Below, one piece after another: positions 58,370 through 64,000 of a DNA stretch of 64,000 nucleotides. The translations under genes and the position numbers were made by a program. This DNA is from Lyngbya sp. CCAP 1446/10 (GTDB lineage Bacteria; Cyanobacteriota; Cyanobacteriia; Cyanobacteriales; Microcoleaceae), in the NCBI RefSeq assembly GCF_026130175.1, contig NZ_JAIGNI010000001.1, positions 169,371 through 233,370 of the forward strand, read 5' to 3'. The notes under the pieces were generated by a model. The model did not search any database. It was not told the DNA's origin and saw nothing but the letters and a program-made list of their open reading frames with translations. Numbering within the stretch: position 1 is the stretch's first letter; every line of letters starts with the position of its first letter.

Positions 58370-59536
58370 ATGGATGCCAATGAACTTCTAAATAGATATG
58401 CAGCCGGCGAAAGAGATTTTAGACAAGCAAACCTGCGCGGCATTGTGTTGAGTCCGATCGATTTATACCGTTCCAACGATACCCCAACTCTACGTTTAGC
58501 CAACCTCAACGAACACCAGCACAGACCCTACTTAATCGGTGTCAACCTCAGTCAAGCCGACCTCACCAAAGCCCATCTGAGCCGAGCCAACCTCAGCAAA
58601 GCCAACCTCACCGGAGCCAATCTCACCGGCGCCAACCTCATCGCCGCAAGTCTCAGCGGCGCCAATCTCAGCGGCGCCAATCTCAGCGGCGCCAACCTCG
58701 CCGGAACTCACATGAATTGGGCAAACCTCACCGGCGCCAACCTCGCCGGAGCCAATCTCATGGGTGCAGATATGAGCGCAGCAAACCTCACCAAAGCCGT
58801 TTTCAGCAAGGCAAATCTCAGTAAAGCCTATTTGATTAAAGCCAATCTCAACGGGGCCAACTTCAAAGATGCAGACTTGAGTCAAGCGAGTCTCAAAGAG
58901 GCAGACTTGAGCGAAGCACAGCTTACCGGAGCCCAATTGTCCAAAGCAAACCTAGCCGGAGCCAACTTAACCCGTGCTAACCTCAGCAAAGCCAACCTGT
59001 TAAAAGCCAATCTTAGGAGAACTAACCTCACTCAAGCCTATTTAAACGGTGCGTGTTTAAGCGAATCAGACCTCAGCGAAGCTTGCTTGGACAGAGCCAA
59101 TTTGTGCAAAGCAGACCTGAGCAAAACCTACCTGAGAAAGATTACTTTGAATGGCTCCCACTTAAGCGGTATCAACCTCAGTGGGGCAGATCTGGGCGGT
59201 GTAGACTTGAGCCGCAAACTTTTAACTGGAATCAATATGGCAGACGCATTGTTGAACGAAGCCAACTTCAGCGGTGCTTATCTGATGGAAGCTAACTTGA
59301 GCGGGGCAAACCTCAGCAAAGCCAACTTGAGCCTAGCTTACCTGATCAGTGCCGACCTTTCTAATTCTTGCCTGCATGAAATTGACTTGAGCAAAGCTAA
59401 CCTGAGTAAAGCCAACTTGCGGAAAGCTGACTTGACAGGAGCCAACCTCCGGGGAGCCATTCTGAGTGAGGCGGATTTGAGGGGAGCGAACTTTATTGGA
59501 GCTATTCTTCCTAACGGCAAAATCTATCGCGGTTAA
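58370..59536 (+). CDS. pentapeptide-repeat protein
   Basis: A 388-residue protein, of which about residues 50-385 are tandem pentapeptides of the A(D/N)LxX type (for example ANLSGANLSGANLAG), expected to form a right-handed quadrilateral beta helix. The N-terminus (MDANELLNRYAAGERDFRQA) is usual for cyanobacterial members. The function of such proteins is mostly unknown; some bind proteins or mimic DNA. It is embedded in the PAP-type cluster but I do not know it as a member in Synechocystis. Confidence 0.93.
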   Translation: MDANELLNRYAAGERDFRQANLRGIVLSPIDLYRSNDTPTLRLANLNEHQHRPYLIGVNLSQADLTKAHLSRANLSKANLTGANLTGANLIAASLSGANLSGANLSGANLAGTHMNWANLTGANLAGANLMGADMSAANLTKAVFSKANLSKAYLIKANLNGANFKDADLSQASLKEADLSEAQLTGAQLSKANLAGANLTRANLSKANLLKANLRRTNLTQAYLNGACLSESDLSEACLDRANLCKADLSKTYLRKITLNGSHLSGINLSGADLGGVDLSRKLLTGINMADALLNEANFSGAYLMEANLSGANLSKANLSLAYLISADLSNSCLHEIDLSKANLSKANLRKADLTGANLRGAILSEADLRGANFIGAILPNGKIYRG

Positions 59537-59555
59537 GGCGATACCAGTACCTTGA

Positions 59556-60026
59556 TTATTTGCCGAGTAAAGTGCGGTTCATGTCCAGAATCGGAAAAAA
59601 TAGGCTGACTTCTTCAGCAGTGAGATATTGTTTGAGTACCTTTTTCATCACATCGTAGGTCACTGTCGCACTATTGCGAACTTGAACAGCGCCTAAAATA
59701 GTTTGCAACCAAAGCAGCAGCCGATCGCGCAACCGTTCAGTATCATTAATCAACAGTGCTGCCGCCGAATGCCTCAACACCCGCAGAATATCTCCACGGC
59801 ACTTTTCAGTCACATCTTGAGACCCCCGGCGAAATAAACTAGGGTCGATAGACTGCATTTGTGCTTCCACCAGTCGCATAATTTCTTTTTCAGAGGCTTG
59901 AATTTTTTTATAAGCACTCATTCGGTGATTCAAAGACTGAAAATAGTCTTTCAAAAATACCAGTTCTTCAGCGGTCGCGTAGCGTCCATCTGCTTCCATG
60001 CTTAAACGCGCAAGTTGGCTCAACAT
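59556..60026 (-). CDS. phycobilisome-fold-like PAP-cluster protein (slr0149-like)
   Basis: A 156-residue helical protein: MLSQLARLSMEADGRYATAE, ELVFLKDYFQSLNHRMSAYK, KCRGDILRVLRHSAAALLIN and RLRDRLLLWLQTILGAVQV. The arrangement and the KCRGDI segment resemble the central helix of phycobiliproteins, where C-x-R-D binds bilin; here it is C-R-G-D, so chromophore binding is doubtful. The paralogue is at 56942. It ends the minus-strand operon with the ferredoxin gene 38 bases upstream. ATG 60026 is preferred over TTG 60053. Confidence 0.7.
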   Translation of the reverse strand: MLSQLARLSMEADGRYATAEELVFLKDYFQSLNHRMSAYKKIQASEKEIMRLVEAQMQSIDPSLFRRGSQDVTEKCRGDILRVLRHSAAALLINDTERLRDRLLLWLQTILGAVQVRNSATVTYDVMKKVLKQYLTAEEVSLFFPILDMNRTLLGK

Positions 60027-60064
60027 AGGTTTTTCTCTACTACTAAAATACAAACATATCAGTT

Positions 60065-60547
60065 TTAAGCTTCTTTAGTCCGAACTAAATACTGTCCTAC
60101 TTGGAAGCGGGTTTCATTAAGCTGTGTAACGATCGAACGAGTAATCAACTTTCCCGATTCCACAACTACTTGACCGGTAATTGGGTGCAGCAAATCTTGC
60201 TGGGCCCGGCGGCCGATCAGAGCTTCCACGTTTTCGATAGCATTAATGTACATCCCCGCAGGTATCTGTACAACTACACCCTCGCCCATAATTTGGGCCT
60301 GACAAGCAAGTCGCGAATTGGCTTTAGCTGTAGTAATGACTTCCAGCGTCCTCTTTTCCCGGCGGTTCATGTCAGACAAGCCTTCCATGCCCTCTTTAAT
60401 GTAAACGTGGCAGGTAGCACACATTCCACGCCCCCCGCATTCCTTGAGAACGTCTAAGTCTTTGGAAAGTAAGGCAGACAGGATATTCGATCGGGTTTCC
60501 ACTGCCATTTCTTCGGCAATTGGATCTAGTCTAATAATTTTAACCAT
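60065..60547 (-). CDS. [2Fe-2S] ferredoxin-like PAP-cluster protein (slr0148-like)
   Basis: A 160-residue protein. The N-terminal 95 residues are a plant-type ferredoxin domain with cluster ligands C-x5-C-x2-C in ECGGRGMCATCHV and a fourth in SRLACQAQ. The C-terminal 65 residues (NAIENVEALIGRRAQQDLLH onward, ending GQYLVRTKEA) are an extension found in the cyanobacterial slr0148 group. It would carry electrons to an assembly or repair step of photosystem II, by analogy. The gene leads the minus-strand part of the cluster after the broken small gene at 60627. Confidence 0.88.
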   Translation of the reverse strand: MVKIIRLDPIAEEMAVETRSNILSALLSKDLDVLKECGGRGMCATCHVYIKEGMEGLSDMNRREKRTLEVITTAKANSRLACQAQIMGEGVVVQIPAGMYINAIENVEALIGRRAQQDLLHPITGQVVVESGKLITRSIVTQLNETRFQVGQYLVRTKEA

Positions 60548-60626
60548 ATTGATTTTTCATCCTGTCAAATTGACTATTTAGCAAGTACGATCGACATATT
60601 CAAAGCCAAAAAAAATTGGCTAACAC

Positions 60627-60887
60627 TCAAAAAGGTGAAGATGGCTTGACGACATTATGGGCTTCCGGCTCTAAAACCCATATTGCATAACCGCGCTTCT
60701 GTTGTAGTAATTGCTGTTGAGTCGCCCCTATTCCTCAGCTTAGCCGAGAACAAGCTAAAACCTTAGATGGTTCTTGGACGGCCTTGAAAAAACTGTAATA
60801 CTCGCGATCGACTAAAATAGCAGCCACAGGCAGTTCCAGATCAGGCACCCGAATCTGACAAGATTTATACTCCCCGGCGAAACTCAA
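60627..60887 (-). pseudogene. small conserved cyanobacterial protein gene with an in-frame TGA
   Basis: From TTG 60887 the frame reads SFAGEYKSCQIRVPDLEL, PVAAILVDREYYSFF, KAVQEPSKVLACSRLS, then TGA at 60735-60737, and continues in the same frame with GIGATQQQLLQQKRGYAIWV and LEPEAHNVVKP to TGA 60627-60629. Both halves are protein-like and belong together, so one nonsense codon (a CGA to TGA change would explain it) has split an 86-codon gene. It lies 80 bases upstream of the ferredoxin gene on the same strand and may be a lost member of the PAP cluster. Confidence 0.6.
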
Positions 60888-61046
60888 AGATTTTAGTAGA
60901 TGCTACGAGAGCGATCGATCTTAGCCGACGGAGAATGAACCTGAGATAATATAGCAGTACCTGGCGATCGATTCAAAAATTTGAATTTTTGTCAGAATTC
61001 TTTACATATTTTAATACTAGCTCAAGCTTTTTCTATAATTAGACCG

Positions 61047-62969
61047 ATGCAACATTCTAAATACCGCATTTTAGGGCTAGTCGGACAAGGGCAATTTGGC
61101 CGAGTCTTTTGTGCCAGTGTTCGAGAAACTCCCGCCAAAGATTCCCGGCTTACCAGCCAACTGGTTGCTCTCAAAGAACTCAGCCATCAAAAAGCCCCAA
61201 CTAGCGAATTCTTGCGAGAGTTGTGGTTTCTGATCACCTTGCAACACCCCAACATTGTCACCTGCCGAGCTCTCGAACACACAGCTACAGGCAGGTACTT
61301 GGTTATGGACTACTGCGAAGGAGGAACCCTCCGCAACCTGCTCAAACAAGACCGCCCCTTGCGGCTGCTCGAAGGTTTACAGCTAGTCATGGAACTTTTA
61401 GCAGGTTTAGACTACGCCCACCGCCGAGGCGTAGTTCACTGCGACATCAAACCCGAAAATATCCTCCTAACTTTAGGCTCCAAAGGTTGGTCGCCCAGGC
61501 TGTCTGACTTTGGTATCGCGCGCCGCCTACCAGAAATCGGTACAACTCGCCTCCACCAAGAAATTTCTCCCGACGCTACCGTAGGTTCCCCCGCTTACAT
61601 GGCCCCAGAGCGGTTTTACGGTCTTTATTCCCCCATGTCAGATATATATGCAGTGGGAATTCTACTATTTGAGTTACTAATGGGCTACCGTCCTTTCGGT
61701 GGAGCCCCCGGAGACTTGAGGTGGGCGCACCTGAATCAACGCTTGCAACTTCCCGATGCCATCCCCGAACCTTTGCAAGCAATAGTCAAAAAGTCCTTGG
61801 AAAAGCTGCCGGCCCGCCGTTTTGCCAGTGCTTCCCAAATGGCTCAAGCTTTGCGGCTAATCATGTACGACCCCGCTGTCAGGCAATTGGGCGACTGCAT
61901 TGTCCCTTGGGAAAATCCCGCAACCCGCGGCGCTAAAAGTCTGAAGTCGGACACTGACTCTGCGAGCGAAGTCGAAGAGGAAAAATCATCACAACCGGCT
62001 ATTAATTTACTTCGGACTGTGCGGTATTGGGTTTCGCAGCCAAAGCCGCTGATACTTCCTGCACCGCTGACTGCTTTAATTGCCACGGAAAAGTATCTCT
62101 ACGCTGCTGTAGGTAAAGAGGTGAAGGTTTGGTGTCAGCCGGGACAACAGCTAGTTACAGAAGAAATGCCGACTTCTATATTAATGCCGGAAATCGTGCG
62201 TGGCATTTTACCTGCTTCCCAGGGCTGCTTCATTCTCACTCAGCAAAAACTTTACTGGCTAAACGACGATCGCTCTCTTGAGCCTCAGTGCCTACTGGAT
62301 ATGGGTTTAAGGCAAGGTGCAGATGCTTTTAAAGCTGCTATTGATTCTCACGGTCGCTGGTTGACAGTAGCTGTTCCCGGCGAGCTGCGTTTTTATGCTT
62401 TAGTTGGCAATAGTAATGCGGGCGATCGAGAAAAAGTCTTGAAGCCGATCGCTACTGTGCCACTACCCGAACACTATTTACCAGAATTAACATTCTTGGA
62501 TCGACGACACGTTTTAGCAATTTGGCCTGACAACGAACCTAAAAATCCCCAAACTATTTTTAGGGTTTACACTCGCCGTGGCACATCAGTCGGTTCCGTA
62601 AAATTATCTGCCTGTATCAGACAAATGCTCTTGACACCTGAGCCTTATACGTTGATGGGAATTCCCCAAAATGGTAAAGCCGCCGTGTTGTCCATGAAAT
62701 TGTGGCCGCTCAAGCTAGCGCGAATTCCCATGACAAGTTTACCCGTGTCTGCTTGTGTAACAAATTGGGGATGGGTGTTGGCAGATGTTGAGGGGCAGAT
62801 AGCAGTATTAAACAGTCAAGGCATTCAAGTAGGGAATTTTAGTGGCCCTGCCTCACCTCGGGCGATCGCCCCTTGGGGGAAAACTGGTTTGGTGATTGCT
62901 GCGAATACTGAGTCCGAGAGTTATTTACACTTTTTAGATATAGATGTTGAGGAGACTAACTTGCGTTAG
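61047..62969 (+). CDS. spkG: Ser/Thr protein kinase, SpkG-like
   Basis: A 640-residue Hanks-type kinase with a C-terminal beta-rich domain. Kinase motifs: Gly loop VGQGQFGRVFCA, VALKELSHQ with the ATP Lys, HCDIKPENILL (His-Cys-Asp in place of HRD), DFG in SDFGIARRL and APE in MAPERFYGL. After about residue 300 comes a region of strands (LIATEKYLYAAVGKEVKVWC, GCFILTQQKLYWLNDD) that looks like a WD40/propeller-like sensor domain. In Synechocystis SpkG is encoded by slr0152 at the end of the PAP cluster. ATG 61047 (MQHSKYRILG) is preferred over the upstream open frame. Confidence 0.88.
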   Translation: MQHSKYRILGLVGQGQFGRVFCASVRETPAKDSRLTSQLVALKELSHQKAPTSEFLRELWFLITLQHPNIVTCRALEHTATGRYLVMDYCEGGTLRNLLKQDRPLRLLEGLQLVMELLAGLDYAHRRGVVHCDIKPENILLTLGSKGWSPRLSDFGIARRLPEIGTTRLHQEISPDATVGSPAYMAPERFYGLYSPMSDIYAVGILLFELLMGYRPFGGAPGDLRWAHLNQRLQLPDAIPEPLQAIVKKSLEKLPARRFASASQMAQALRLIMYDPAVRQLGDCIVPWENPATRGAKSLKSDTDSASEVEEEKSSQPAINLLRTVRYWVSQPKPLILPAPLTALIATEKYLYAAVGKEVKVWCQPGQQLVTEEMPTSILMPEIVRGILPASQGCFILTQQKLYWLNDDRSLEPQCLLDMGLRQGADAFKAAIDSHGRWLTVAVPGELRFYALVGNSNAGDREKVLKPIATVPLPEHYLPELTFLDRRHVLAIWPDNEPKNPQTIFRVYTRRGTSVGSVKLSACIRQMLLTPEPYTLMGIPQNGKAAVLSMKLWPLKLARIPMTSLPVSACVTNWGWVLADVEGQIAVLNSQGIQVGNFSGPASPRAIAPWGKTGLVIAANTESESYLHFLDIDVEETNLR

Positions 62970-63232
62970 CGAAGCTTGCAGCAGAGGATCGAGTCTTAAC
63001 GGCTGATAGTGGTTGTAATCAATTTCTGTATCACAGCACTTGCACGCGGGCGATCGGCTTTAGGGCATACCCCACTCTCGGTCAGTCAAGTCGAAGGAAT
63101 GGAGACACTACTTATATATATGAGTGAGATGCAGCAACTACCCGGTGGTGTGATGGTGAAGCGGGCGATCGGGCCTCACACCCTAACAAAAGCCTGATCT
63201 CTGAGTAAGTCCCAAGATCTTTCACCTCTGGA

Positions 63233-63499
63233 GAATTCGGTAGTCCTATTTAGGTAAGGATGGACATAGCTCTTTTCATGTAAGGCTTTCAGAGCTTGGA
63301 GCCAACCTTACAGACCTGAAGTATCCTGGCTTTTTTAATGTATTTGCAGCTACAAAGCCAAGACATGAACGAAATAATCAGCACTTTGAACCCTGTCCTG
63401 AGCAGATACTTGGATCTTTCTACACGGTAGTAAATCAATGAACTCCAGACTGCCAAGGAATTTCAACCATCCTTACCTTTAGGGCACTACCGAGAATTC
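63233..63499. repeat. MITE-like element with 31-33-base inverted ends
   Basis: The left end (63233-63263) has GAATTCGGTAGTCC and TTTAGGTAAGGATGG. The right end (63467-63499) is its inverted copy, with CCATCCTTACCTTTAGG and GGTAG read as CTACCGAGAATTC. About 80% of positions match. A 203-base non-coding core lies between. The motif TAGTCCTATTTAGGTAAG also occurs near 5612. Confidence 0.65.
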
Positions 63500-63667
63500 T
63501 ACCTACCCTTCATGACCAACCGCCGATCAAAACCGACTTTCCAGGTCAAAAAGCAGCCCCCAACCATAAAGCAGAGTGGGCGAGCGGAGTTTTGAACCAG
63601 CCTGAGCAGGTAAAACCCTGACACTGCAAGCTTCAAAAAAAAACTCAAAAATAGTTTCCCAAAAAGC

Positions 63668-63696
63668 TTGACAACCCCTTGCGAAATAAGTATATT
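63668..63696 (+). promoter_or_regulatory. predicted rRNA operon promoter
   Basis: TTGACA (63668-63673) and TATATT (63691-63696) are spaced by 17 bases, close to the sigma-70 consensus, and lie about 240 bases upstream of the 16S 5' end. Confidence 0.75.
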
Positions 63697-63933
63697 AATA
63701 AAGCGCCAGAGAGAAGGCGGTTCACACCGCGGACTTAAGGCACAGAACTGAACCTAGAAAAAAGAATAGTTTGAAAGCTTAAAGCACTATTAACCTCGTC
63801 AAAAAAATCAAAGATAGAGAGTAAAAGCATCGCTAATACTTAATATCACAAACAACGAGAAAAAAGTCAAGGGAAAGAGTGAACATTTATGTGAAACTCA
63901 AATAACTTGACTCTCAGCCAAAAAAAACAATCC

Positions 63934-64000
<67 letters not shown>

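Larger units (their letters stand above)
62970..63933. other. intergenic region before the rRNA operon
   Basis: 964 bases. A 62-codon frame at 63009-63197 is not supported. It holds a long-spaced inverted repeat (63233-63499), an rRNA promoter (63668-63696) and about 240 bases of rRNA leader. Confidence 0.5.

Noticed and set aside
63009..63197. 62-codon frame before the rRNA operon
   Set aside because: No recognisable features; lies in a repeat-containing non-coding region.

Overview
The window is chromosomal DNA of a filamentous cyanobacterium, most likely of the Oscillatoriales (Microcoleus/Oscillatoria/Phormidium type). The evidence is the many HIP1-type GCGATCGC octamers, the cyanobacterial 5' end of a 16S rRNA gene at the right edge (63934 on), photosynthesis- and carotenoid-linked genes (crtE, a photosystem II assembly cluster with an SpkG-like kinase), heptanucleotide tandem repeats, and dispersed inverted repeats built on AAACCGGGTTT. 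The genus is an inference; no database could be searched.

Layout. 1-3.3 kb: a caspase-like protease cut by the window edge with an alpha/beta hydrolase, then a His-rich CobW-type GTPase. 3.7-13.7 kb: mostly housekeeping genes (fasciclin protein, ferritin-like protein, YbjN protein, DUF212-crtE pair, LysR regulator, methyltransferase, folD, Nudix, leuD). 14-24 kb: a GAF histidine kinase lacking its phospho-acceptor His, an ABC1/UbiB kinase, a BrnT-type toxin-antitoxin locus, an ABC-F protein and a fructosamine kinase family protein. 23.8-34.4 kb: SNF2 helicase plus SWIM protein, lipoxygenase, desaturase, a ProA paralogue without its catalytic Cys, tRNA-Gly and a 46-residue membrane peptide.

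34.5-42.2 kb is the most interesting part: a geosmin-type terpene island. It holds a two-domain geosmin synthase, two paralogous Family 2B encapsulin shell proteins (HK97-like fold with an inserted cyclic-nucleotide-binding domain) and a diverged copy of the crtE prenyl diphosphate synthase whose first Asp-rich motif is mutated. The left side carries an IS1-type transposase remnant and the right side an IS4-like remnant fused to another reading frame, so the block looks like acquired DNA. The likely working model is a protein shell that encloses geosmin synthase, perhaps with a prenyl-PP-binding partner.

42.4-52.4 kb: ABC exporter, tRNA-Tyr and tRNA-Thr, an HtrA-type protease, a TnpB element whose right end supplies the stop codon of scpB, and an ABC ATPase. 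53.6-63 kb: a pseudocaspase with a TPR-like C-terminal region, then a cluster resembling the cyanobacterial photosystem II assembly (PAP, slr0144-slr0152) operon: two V4R proteins, two phycobilisome-fold-like proteins, a pentapeptide-repeat protein, a [2Fe-2S] ferredoxin, an SpkG-like kinase, and one small gene broken by an in-frame TGA. The window closes with an rRNA promoter and the start of 16S rRNA.
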